Positions 53,701 through 62,871 of a DNA stretch of 64,000 bases are shown here, piece after piece. The DNA is from Tetraselmis striata (taxonomy: Eukaryota; Chlorophyta; Chlorodendrophyceae; Chlorodendrales; Chlorodendraceae). A program made the translations under genes and the position numbers. Where the stretch lies: assembly GCA_006384855.1 (NCBI GenBank), contig VCJN01000247.1:1-64000 (forward strand), in the 5' to 3' direction. The notes below the pieces were generated by a model that ran no database searches, had not been told where the DNA came from, and saw nothing but the letters and a program-made list of their open reading frames with translations. Each line of letters begins with the position of its first letter. Within the stretch, counting starts at the first letter, position 1.

Positions 53701-54265
53701 AACATGTCTTTCTGGATGTCCCATGTACCGCGTACTGGGACCGAAACTACAAGGATTCAAAACGCCCGACGTTACGGCTCTTGTGCGCCCGGCGGTGCGA
53801 AGCTACTCTACGGGCGTGCGCATTTCAAACCAGCCCGCCAACATCTGCCCAGATGCATACAGGCTCATCCGCCCCGCCCGCCCCAAGTGCCAATAAGGCA
53901 GACGCCGAACCGACCCATACCCTAGGTATGGCAGACCTGGCCGAAGCTGCGGCGTTTGCGTCAGAAAGCGCCCACCCCCGGAAGGATGCCGCGGAAGCCG
54001 CCGCCGCCGCCGACGCCACCACGAGGCAGCCGGCCACGCGGCGCTGGAGCGCTCCGCCGCCATGGCACTCCACCGCATAGCGCTCAACGATAAACTGGCC
54101 CTGTGGATAGAATCCGCCAGACACAACATCACGCGGCTTACATAGGAGGCTTGGCGAACTGCCAAGCACGATGTCATGGCATGGCGACTGCCGAAAGGGT
54201 AGGTTCTCCTGCGTGATCTTGCCCCCCCCCCCCCCCCCTTCCCCCTTTCGCGCAGAGCTTCAGAT

Positions 54266-56299
54266 ATGCGTGATCGTGAGCATAGCATGACGCCGAACGC
54301 GCCTGTCCGAACGCGCCTGTTGTGCATCATAGGTCCACCTCTGATCTTGCAGTCTGACAACGGGAGGGAGTTCCTCAACCTTGTTGCACGCAGTGGCTCT
54401 AACAATGGTAACATGGCTGTAGCAGTGGCTCAGTCTATCATCGTTTCGCCCGATAACAGTGGCTGTAACAATGTTACTGACTTTGCGCACATGCCCCTGC
54501 TCGTCTTGTTGGTACAGGTGTTACTGATGCTCAAGGCCAAGCTGCAGGTGCCGGTGCCTGCCTTGGTAACAGGGCGCCTTAGGCACAGCCCAAGCAATGG
54601 CGGCAGCGATCGTTTCAACCGCACCATTGAAGAGAAGGTGCGCCTCTTCTGTTGTGAGCACAACACACCAAACTGGCCGGCGGCGGCTCACCTGGTAGCA
54701 TGGCAGTACAACACCAGCTTTCGCTCAGCCATCCAGCATGGCGACATGCGCACCCTATTCATGATTGTACATGCCGCATATAATATTTCGAATGCCAACC
54801 ACTGATATGCTGTCTGATGCGCAGGTGCCGTATGTTGCAGTCTTTGGTCAGGTGCCGCGTGTAGGCCTGCAATCCCTGGGCCTTAGCGATGACCTGGCCA
54901 ACTCGCTGACCACGGAGGCGGACCTCAATGCTGCACTGGGCTTGCCGGAAGACAAGGCCATCGATGATGACAGCCCCGCTGCATCTGAGCCGAGGGCAGA
55001 GGATGCAGCAGCCCCGCCCACTGATGGCTAACCAGGTGCGACATGCGCACCCCATTCAGGAATAGAAATGCCGCATGTAATGTTTGGAATGCGTTCTACT
55101 GATATATTGTTTTATGCGCAGGTGGCGCAGGTCAACCTCAGCCGCCGGGGCGGGTGGCACCGCGGGAGTGCAGCCCTGGCCCTGGCCACAAGGAAGATTG
55201 GAACCCATTGACATCCATTGTTGCGTGCAAAGCTTATGTGGCTGGTGGAGTGTGTGTGATAGGCCAGAGGATACCTACGGAAGGGCCTCTGAAGGGGCAC
55301 CAATGCAAGGGATGCGGGATGCTCTACCACAACATCTGCACAGGAAATACAGGTGCCATTCCCCCATGTCTGTGCAAATATATATATTGTGAATGCAGAC
55401 TGACACAATTCATGTGCGCGCAGGAGGGACAGAGGAGGGCTACTGCAGCGAGCAGTGCCCCTCTATAGGGCTCAGCTGGCAAGGGGACTTCTTCGCCCCA
55501 GCTCTGCAAGACCCGGCGGAGCAGCCGCATGATAACGGTGGCACTGCAGAAGGCCAACATCATGTAGCACATGTTCTACGCAAGCGCCCTCTCGACCCTG
55601 TAGGCTCTCCTGAAGATGCAGCTGTGACGCCCTTTAGGCGGAGCGTTTGCCAGGCATGCGGTGTTGCTCAGGCCAAACAAGCTGGCCCCATGGCGGCAGC
55701 TGTGGCACGGCGGTTCGGCCCTGCGCCTGAGGTTGGCGACACTGTGCAAGTTGCTGTCCCTGGTGTGGATCGTGGGAAGGTTGATGCAACGACATGCACA
55801 TTGGTTATCATTGAGGTGAGTAGCAGACTGTATGAATTTTGCCTCTGTTGGCCGCACATCACACCTGCAGTAGGTATATTTGTACGCCGGTGCCTTTAAT
55901 GAATTAGTGAGCTTCCACCCTATTGTTGTGTTGCCAGGTAACCGCCAAGGGCATGTACCGCCTGGCAAACCTGGCTGGCGTTGTGAACAGATGTTACGGT
56001 CAGTCAGACCTTGCTCCCATGAGGTCAGTGACCCCAGCACAGCTGGGACTGCAAGGGGTGGTTGACAAGTGGAGGGATCCAGGGAGTTGGAAGAAAATCT
56101 CGCTCCGGGACGCTGTTAGATCGGTGTCCCTCCATGGTGGGCAAGGTATGATTAAGTGCAGTTGCAAGGGGCCATGCAAAACCAACGCTTGTGCCTGCCG
56201 AAAAGCAAGGCGAAAGTGCAACTCTAGATGCCACAACGGCAACGCCACTTGCGTGAATTTGTATGACGCAGGTGCGTCCACCAGTGGGGGAAATGTGTA
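54266..56299 (+). pseudogene. Ginger-type integrase remnant with C-terminal Cys-rich domain
   Basis: Coding pieces with intron-like gaps. GPPLILQSDNGREFLN (about 54330) holds the second catalytic Asp. RLRHSPSNGGSDRFNRTIEE (about 54570) is the region of the catalytic Glu, here Asp in SDRFN. FGQVPRVGLQSL (about 54845) matches the tail seen in KRBA2/Ginger integrases. A C-C-H-C patch (CKGCGMLYHNIC, about 55300) is PHD-like. VGDTVQVAVPGVDRGKVDA (about 55735) follows, then CSCKGPCKTNACACRKARRK then CNSRCHNGNATCVN (56155-56260). GTAACA...TACAG (about 54414-54521) and GAG|GTGAGT...CCAG (about 55816-55937) look like introns. The first Asp is missing. Confidence 0.6.
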
Positions 56300-56409
56300 G
56301 AAAATGGCAGAATGTAGTGGAAAACCCGGTGAAAAACGGTTTAATTTGATATATTTGAACATCAAATGCAATTTGCGCAATGTTCGCACTTGGGGCATAC
56401 CGGGTGATA

Positions 56410-56871
56410 GCCCTGTGTACACACAGGTCAGTCTGCATTGGCCCAAGTAGCAAATCTGGTCTGGAAATGGCGTGTTCGCACTTGGGACATTAGCCATGTT
56501 TGACCTGTGTATACATGGGTCACCAATGTAAAAAATACCTAAAATCCGACACCTTGTTTGCACATGGGGCATCTGTGAAATGACCTGGGTGAAAACATGT
56601 ACTTGGGTCATATGTCATATGACCTGTGTACAAACAAGGCAGCGATGTTCGCACTTGGGTCATTCTCTATGACCTGTGTGTATACAGGGCGATTTCAAGT
56701 GACCTGTGTATACACAGGTCATGGTCAAAATGACCTGTGTGTACACAGGTCAATGCAAGTGACCTGTGTGTACACATGGCATACAAGGTAATGCCCTGTG
56801 TACACACGGGTCACCTAAATGCCCTGTGTGTACACAGGGCATTTTGACCATGACCTGTGTACACACAGGGC
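56410..56871. repeat. Right array of palindromes plus a second repeated word
   Basis: Seven regular units start at 56671, 56701, 56732, 56761, 56792, 56821 and 56852, spaced 29-31 bp. Degenerate ones lie at 56410, 56502 and 56621. Among the degenerate units a different word, close to TGTTCGCACTTGGG then a base and CAT, recurs at about 56381, 56473, 56555 and 56646. Confidence 0.88.
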
Positions 56872-56894
56872 ATTTTCGTACATGGGTCTCAACA
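56852..56894 (-). repeat. Right terminal inverted repeat
   Basis: Complement begins TGTTGAGACCCATGTACGAA as at the left end. It is followed by the TATA duplication at 56895-56898. Confidence 0.85.
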
Positions 56895-57887
56895 TATATA
56901 ATCCTTACTCCTTACTGTGCTTGTACTAGTTGTATGATTTGTATCCTGTGCTGGTACTGGTGTGAATGCCCGTACAGTACTACGAGCAGTAAAACCAGTA
57001 TAAATCCTTACGGGTAGGTAGTCGCTACGTGGTGCAACTATTTGTACAGAGCCAACCAATTTGAGAACTGAAGCAGCGAGTAGTGACTAGACCGGTTGCA
57101 TAGAGTGTGGAATCGAGAGGCCGCAGGGATCAATTGTAGTAGTCGCTACATTGTACCGCCCCACGTCCGCCGACCCGCCGACCCGGGGCCCGGCGTTTGC
57201 CGACGGACGGGCGGCGAGGCGGCGACGTGACGGTCGTCCGGCGTCCGGCGACGGACGAACGACGGCGTCCGGCGTCCGGGTCCGGTCCACGCGCCGGGCT
57301 CGGCGCTTCTCGGCATGCCCGCCGCCCCGTAGACCTGACGAACGGCGATGAAACCCTAAAGGCCCGACTACCGGCGGCGGCCGGGCGGCCGGTACCCGTA
57401 CGTACGGGTACAGGTACCCGGATAGTCAGGCCGTTAGCGCGACGGTTATTTTGGCCTGCGCGGAATTATAACGGAATTTATAACGGAAACAGGTTTGATT
57501 TATCTCGTATTCTATGCAAATCCGTTCCGACAGTCGGATACAGACTCACAGACAGACAGACTCACCTCGTGATATGGCGGTACCGTAGGATGGAACCGGT
57601 TGCGCAGCAGCGCTGTAATCAGTACAGGTACGGTAGCGACTATCTCATAGCGACTATCCCTGTAGGGATATCGCAGCAGCCCGTCACCCCGTCGTCGTAG
57701 AGCGCTCTGCTGGTAGTAGCGAGCACCTGCAGCGAAGTTGTTGCTGCTGGTCGCTAGTGAGTCTATAGCCGCACGTGCGCGAGAGTGAGCGCATGCAAAC
57801 AAATCTTTCCAGCCCTGCCAGTAGCGTTACTGAAGTCCATGGCGCGCTAACCAGAAGCGCGCCGGAGGTGGTGGTGTGGGCGTTGCC
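56895..57887. other. Intergenic; low-complexity GC-rich and repeat motifs
   Basis: Contains several TAGCGACT/AGTCGCTA motifs (57020, 57141, 57634, 57648), a GC-rich stretch with CGACGG-type repeats (57150-57320) and a palindromic CCCGTACGTACGGG near 57395. No gene recognised. Confidence 0.4.
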
Positions 57888-58046
57888 ATGACGCGGACAA
57901 TAGAGCTGCCGCTGGAGGGGGGCGGTGGCGAGGGCGACTCGCTCCTGCTAGACAGCACCGTCGAGGATGACGTCTTCTTCGACGCCACAGAGGCGAGCTT
58001 TGTTGAGGAGGAGGCGTTGGGAACACCCGCTGGGGCGCGCACACAG
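57888..58046 (+). CDS. Possible orphan exon (acidic peptide)
   Basis: An ATG at 57888 opens 53 codons ending at a CAG|GT donor-like site (58046). The peptide is acidic (DSTVEDDVFFDATEASFVEE). It could be the first exon of the DUF6940-like gene downstream or part of another gene; no partner exon can be proven and the opposite strand is also open here. Confidence 0.28.
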
Positions 58047-59003
58047 GTCCTGGAACAATGGCATGACAACGACGAAACGAGGGCGGCCGGTCGGCGCTTG
58101 CCGGCTACCCCGCTGCCACAATCGGATTTCAAACGGAAACCAAACGAAATACATACGAATAATATTGAACTCATTACGAAAAGTCGCGCAGCACAGGCGG
58201 GGTCGCCTACCCGCCGTAGTGCTGCGGTCAACCAAGCCGGCGCGCGGGCCTCACCTGATCCTGCGCCGCCCCGAAGCTCAGCAACGATGCCTAGAGGAAT
58301 GTCGTCCCTACTTCCCGCGGCTCTCACGGCGTCGTGGGCTACGCGTGCCTGCGCGCTGCGGGCCGTCGACCGGCAGGGCAGCGGGTGGCAGGCTCTGGGT
58401 GCGCCCTCTCGCCGCCTGCCCCCCCCTACCCCATCCTCACTCACGGGCAGTGCCGCTCCCAATTATGTGTATATACGGCATGAAAGACCCCCGCTGCTCC
58501 TTGTTTACCGGGAACTCCTGACGAACAGCAGGACATGCAGAATATTTCTGCCGCTCTGGCCGCCTTTCTCCTTCATTTGCATCGTTCAGCCACAGCAGTT
58601 TTTAATTGCATTCTGGAAAACACTGGACTTTGAAAGTGTCAAAGGTTCAGGTCCGGTGGAAGTGGGATCGGCGATAGGTGGTGATGAAAAGGCTGGCGGG
58701 GGTAGCGGGGAGCCCCCTTGGGGGGGGGGGGGGGGGGGGTAACCAACCAAAGCACATCAAGCGGACATAGATATGAGATTGCTTCATATTTGACCTTGTA
58801 TGTATGTTTATCATGACGCCAGACCATGTATCGCTACGAAAGCAGTCATACAGGAGGAAAAAAAACTGCATGTGAGGTCTTGCTACGGTATGCAAGGCGT
58901 GATCCGGTCAGACTTTCGGTCAGCCTGCTCCCAGCTAACCGCTTGCGGAGTACCCGCTTCTCGTTGGCCGCAGCCTTCCTGACCCTCGCCATTGCTTCCT
59001 GCC
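58047..59003. other. Region upstream of the DUF6940-like gene; no gene supported
   Basis: Several long frames exist on both strands at 58050-58460 because the DNA is GC-rich, but none shows a motif. 20 G lie at 58720-58739. The part nearest 59003 should include the promoter or 5' UTR of the next gene. Confidence 0.35.
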
Positions 59004-60547
59004 ATGGCACACGCAGGCAGCGAAGATACGGACAGCCCGAGCCCCTCGCAGGCGGGCTCAGTTGCGTGCGGCTGGGGCTCCAGCTTCGCCACGGGCCACG
59101 CCAGCTCCGGGCGGCTGGGGAAGGCGTACAGCGTGCGCAGCTCCGCACGCACTCTGCGCGCAGTCAGTCTGGAGAGCTCCGCGGCGCCAGGCGGCAGCAG
59201 CATGCAAGCGGCTAGCCAGCCGCAGAAGGTGTACGGCGACAGCGGGGAGCCCCTTACCTGGGCGCAGGTCACCTACCTCTGGCAGCACGACGACGACTTT
59301 TGCGACGCGTTCACCGAGGCGCTGCAGGGCGCGCCCTTCAAAGACTTTTTCTGGGAGACGGTGCCGGTGTGCAGCCGCACGGCGGGCGAGCAGCCGTTTG
59401 AGTTTGTGGTGCTGGACGCGCACGGGGCGCTGGACGCCAGCAGCGGCAACCCGCGGCTCTTCCTGCACAGCATCTTTCAGGGGCAGGTGCGCCCCCCAGT
59501 ACACACCCATAATCACCCCCCCCCCCCCCCCCCCCCCCCCAACACACACACACACACACAGACCATCACCACCACTCACCTTCCTCGCAGCACTTGCAGC
59601 CACCCCCTGGCGATCCCTGGTATCGTACTGTATTGTGCTGTTGAAATGTTATTGCTGATGGCCTCCACTCTCGCCTTCCCCTGGATGCACCTCGCCCCTC
59701 CCATGGCCCACAGGACAGCAACCAGGTGGAGCTGTTCTACAGCAGTTCGCAAAGGGTGGTCATCGTGACTCCGTGTCAGAACGGGCGTGCGGATGACTAC
59801 GCCCATCTGGCGGCCTTCCTGCGGCGTGGCCCTCGCGCGCAGGTGCGCGAGCTGTGGCGCCGGCTGGGGCAGGGCGTGGAGGAGAAGCTGGCGGCGGGCG
59901 GCGACGAGAGCGGCGCCTCCCCGGGTATGCGCCCCAAGCCGCTGTGGGTCAGCAGCAACGGCCTGGGCGTGCCGTGGCTGCACATCCGGCTGGACTCGGC
60001 TCCAAAGTACTACAACCATGCGCTGTGGCGGATGGCGCCCGAGAAGCTGCGTGCCAATGGGGTGTCTCCGGTGGCGGAGGGGCCCTCCTCGCGCCTGGGG
60101 GCCTTGCCATTCGGGCCCGCGGCGGCGGCGGCGGGGCAGCAGCTGAAGCACCGCCCCGTGAGCCGCGGCGCGCAGCACACAGCGGATGGGCTGCTGGGCA
60201 CGGACGAGCCGGCCGCGCCCAGCAGCCCGCTGCGCATGCTGGACCTGGGCGCCGAGTCGCCCTCGCGGCCCGTGCGCCGCACCAGTCTCGCCAGCCACGC
60301 CAGCCTGGACGACTCCCGCTCCGTCAGCAGCCTGACGGATGATCTGTATGCCTGCAGCGAGGCGTCCACCAGCTTCCTGCAGGGCTGCTTCTCCTCGTGC
60401 GGCCTCGGCATCCTGCGCCGCAGGCGCGTACCGCCCTGGCGCCGCAAGAAGGGTCGGCGCGCGCCTAGCAAGGACCACTCGGGCGCCTACGCCGCGTGCC
60501 CGCAGATGGCGGCGCGCCGCCGCGACCTGCTTGCTTTAGCGCACTGA
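59004..60547 (+). CDS. DUF6940-like protein
   Basis: Two exons, 59004-59486 and 59714-60547, total 1317 nt in phase (438 aa). The start is the first ATG (GCCATGG context). After a Ser/Ala-rich N-terminus comes the conserved body (about 78-260): TWAQVTYLWQHDDDFCDAFTE, FKDFFWETVPVC, FEFVVLDAHGALD, VVIVTPCQNGRADDYAHLAAF, LWVSSNGLGVPWLHIRLDSA and PKYY. The pattern WETxP...FEFVxxDA...YAHLAxF...WLHxRLDxxPKYY is what I associate with DUF6940, a family of unknown biochemical role; I could not check it. The C-terminal 170 residues are Ser/Arg/Ala-rich and probably disordered. The intron carries 25 C (59516-59540) followed by an (AC)n run. Confidence 0.75.
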
Positions 60548-61879
60548 GGCGGCGGAGGGGAGGAGCAGCCCCTGCGGACGCCGCTTGCCTCTGGCCATTG
60601 GGCATATGGATGGGGGGGGCAGCTGCCAACACCGTCGACTCCTCGAGTAGCTCAAAACACGAATTCATCTGCTGCGTTGCTCCTGCAATGCAACAGTTTT
60701 AAATCAAAACATGGAGTATCTCCACTTGACTTGTCGCCCACTCCCACATCTCACGGCTGATATCCCACGGCACCTCTCTTTAAGAGCTGCATCTGGGGGT
60801 TTACTCATAATCTTGTATCCAACAGAATGAGGGCCTCTGGAGTGTGCTCCCCCTCCGCATCTCACCCGTTCATTCATCAGCCCCGCCTGCCCGGGTGCTC
60901 TGAGCATTGCCTCTGTCCATGAAGCTGCCGAGCAGGCGAAGTGGTACTTTAAGCGATCGTGCCCGGCCAAGCACCTTACGGTACCAGGACTCCAGGCGCG
61001 ATGCAAATATGTTTAGGTCGTCCTATAAACCCTAGTACAGTGGTTTACCGCGCGAAACGCATCCCAATAAAAAGGCGATGTAATCGCCCTGCGCGGGCGG
61101 ATTTTCCCCGCGTAGGGCCCCCTAGGCGCAGCCCAATAGTAGCAGAATATGGGAGCGTATTAATGGCCAGCCCTACCACATACCCTGGACGATGCCCTAG
61201 CAGGTGACCATGTAGACTCACCCGCTGACTCGGGGGCTGCACCCCTGCGCAGTACGGGCTGAAGCCCGGCTCTACCAAGGGCGCATTTAATGCAAACAAC
61301 GGCTATATGTGGGCTGGTTTGGAGCACACATTAATTGCAGTATTGACCGTTTTGCGAGAAACTGCTCACTTGCTTGCATGCCGATGGCGGGGAGAGCGCG
61401 CCTTTGTGAATGTGTTCCACGATGATAGAGCTAACTTTTGGCGTGCAGCCGTACACAAATAACGCATATATGTTCGATATAAAAATTCGTGCCCTCGTGA
61501 CATTGGGTTGTCAAATTCATTACTACCCCTGAACACGGGTTTTCCTAAACTACCCCATGACACGCACACGTATCGCTTTTACAATGAGGGCACAACAAAC
61601 GCCACTTAGGGCTGTCCCCACGCATGATGTCATGTTCATGTATGGCACATGGAATGGCGCGGCCGGAAGCGAAGGCCATGAGGGCTCATAATTGGCCAAT
61701 CTACAAATGATGCTTGACAAAGGAGGCAAGACTTTTGTGGGAAGGTGTATTTACATGGGCCACGGGAAGCTGCAGCAAGAGGCGATCGGGAAATCGCCCA
61801 AAAAGGCAATAGGAAACGCCCACCAGTACCGGTAGTGTAATCCTTTATCATTTCAAATGCCGCCTTTTACTGTGCGAGT
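60548..61879. other. Intergenic; no gene recognised
   Basis: 1.3 kb downstream of the DUF6940-like gene. Small open frames on both strands have no motif. It contains the 3' UTR of that gene at its left end. Confidence 0.4.
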
Positions 61880-61992
61880 ACGTGTTCTGGTGTGAATTAC
61901 AAAAAAGGCAGTAACAAATCCACCTACCGCTAGAAGTAGTACTAAAAGATCAACACAACAATCCGCCTAGAGGCGGCCCGCATCCCGCATGA
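61880..61992. repeat. Dispersed repeat shared with 18946-19060
   Basis: Shares GGTGTGAATTACAAAAA, GATCAACACAACA or a close match, the hairpin CCGCCTAGAGGCGG and CCGCATCCCGCAT in the same order. The right end overlaps the 3' end of the minus-strand ORF below. Confidence 0.6.
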
Positions 61993-62623
61993 GGCGGGAT
62001 GGATGAGTGATGCGCGCACGGTTCAGAATCCGGGCCACGCGTGCACGTGTGTGCGAGAGTGATCCCCGGACGTGTTGAGCAGCTTCGGCAACGGGGTGGC
62101 GGACGAATCCGCGCCGTCTGATAAGGCACCGAGCACGCTCTCGAGCCGCCACCAAGCTCAAGACCCTGAAAAAATCTCCTGCGAGTAGGGCCTCCTGGTG
62201 AACCCGGGTGGTGCACCGAGTGCCCCGCGATGAGAGGGCACCCCGATCCGCAGCCAACCATGCGACACCGCGCACAGTGCGGCGCACTCCCTTGCTCACC
62301 TCACCCATTGTGCCGAAGACCATGCCCGTGTACTCCGACATATCCAGGATCTCTCGAAGAGGGCCCTTTTGTCCGGGCTCCGTGTTGTGCCACGTCGCGT
62401 CCCCCACTGCCAACCCCCGTTGTATGTCGCCCAGCAGGGAGCGCTCAAACCGATCCACAGTGTAATTGACCCGAGGGACCGCAGTGTACTTGACCCCGTA
62501 CCGCATAGTCTTGAACTCCAACGACGTGGACTTCAAGCTCTGGGGGTCATAGCTCCCGGTCACGACGTTGAACGCCGGGAGGGAGAGCTCTACGTCCGGC
62601 ACTAGGTCCTTGAGTTCATCCAT
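61967..62623 (-). CDS. Unrecognised ORF
   Basis: From ATG 62623 the frame encodes about 218 aa and is open upstream to about 62760 (RDHCVHDLSIAVRREVDDLF). The first 130 residues have normal protein composition (LSLPAFNVVTGSYDPQSLKS, RYGVKYTAVPRVNYTVDRFE). The last 90 are Arg-rich and may be read-through into repeat DNA. A GTGAGC donor-like site near 62300 could end the coding part. It lies between a dispersed repeat and a DIRS-like element, so it may belong to a mobile element. No family recognised. Confidence 0.35.
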   Translation of the reverse strand: MDELKDLVPDVELSLPAFNVVTGSYDPQSLKSTSLEFKTMRYGVKYTAVPRVNYTVDRFERSLLGDIQRGLAVGDATWHNTEPGQKGPLREILDMSEYTGMVFGTMGEVSKGVRRTVRGVAWLAADRGALSSRGTRCTTRVHQEALLAGDFFRVLSLVAARERARCLIRRRGFVRHPVAEAAQHVRGSLSHTRARVARILNRARITHPSRLMRDAGRL

Positions 62624-62871
62624 GGGTACGGTGTTGCCGAGAGGCACTGCCTGCTGGAACAAGTCATCCACCTCCCGGCGTACAGCGATACTTAGGTCGT
62701 GAACACAGTGATCGCGGAAGGCGTCTGCGATAGCGTCGTGCTGTACATGTATTGGTACGGGTATGCGGTACGGGTGAGTTCCGTCCGCGGGGCGCGCGCA
62801 CTGTTGTCGTAGTTATTGGGCATGCTTCACGCTGCTATCCGCCGCCATATGGCAACCGTCGTTGCCATTAT

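Larger units (their letters stand above)
53267..56894 (+). mobile_element. Ginger-like DDE transposon with palindrome arrays
   Basis: The ends are inverted repeats of about 43 bp (53267-53309 and 56852-56894), each starting TGTTGAGACCCATGTACGAA and running into the first palindrome. TATA flanks both sides (53263-53266 and 56895-56898), a 4-bp target duplication as known for Ginger elements. Inside each end is an array of 20-bp palindromes (53290-53700 and 56410-56871). The interior holds remnants of a retroviral-type integrase with a C-terminal extension. The first catalytic Asp and the zinc-binding N-terminus are not found, so the copy seems internally deleted and non-autonomous. Confidence 0.78.

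Noticed and set aside
53290-56871. CRISPR-like appearance of the regularly spaced repeats
   Set aside because: The repeated units are 20-bp perfect palindromes with about 10-nt A/T-rich gaps, lie inside transposon termini and occur in a eukaryotic genome. There are no cas genes.
57197-57700. A 167-aa plus-strand ORF
   Set aside because: Its first half encodes a low-complexity Arg/Gly/Thr stretch from CGACGG-type repeats and no domain is visible.
58047-58462. A 211-aa minus-strand gene at 58462-57827
   Set aside because: Both strands are open here, the peptide has no motif, and it overlaps the better-composed acidic plus-strand exon candidate.
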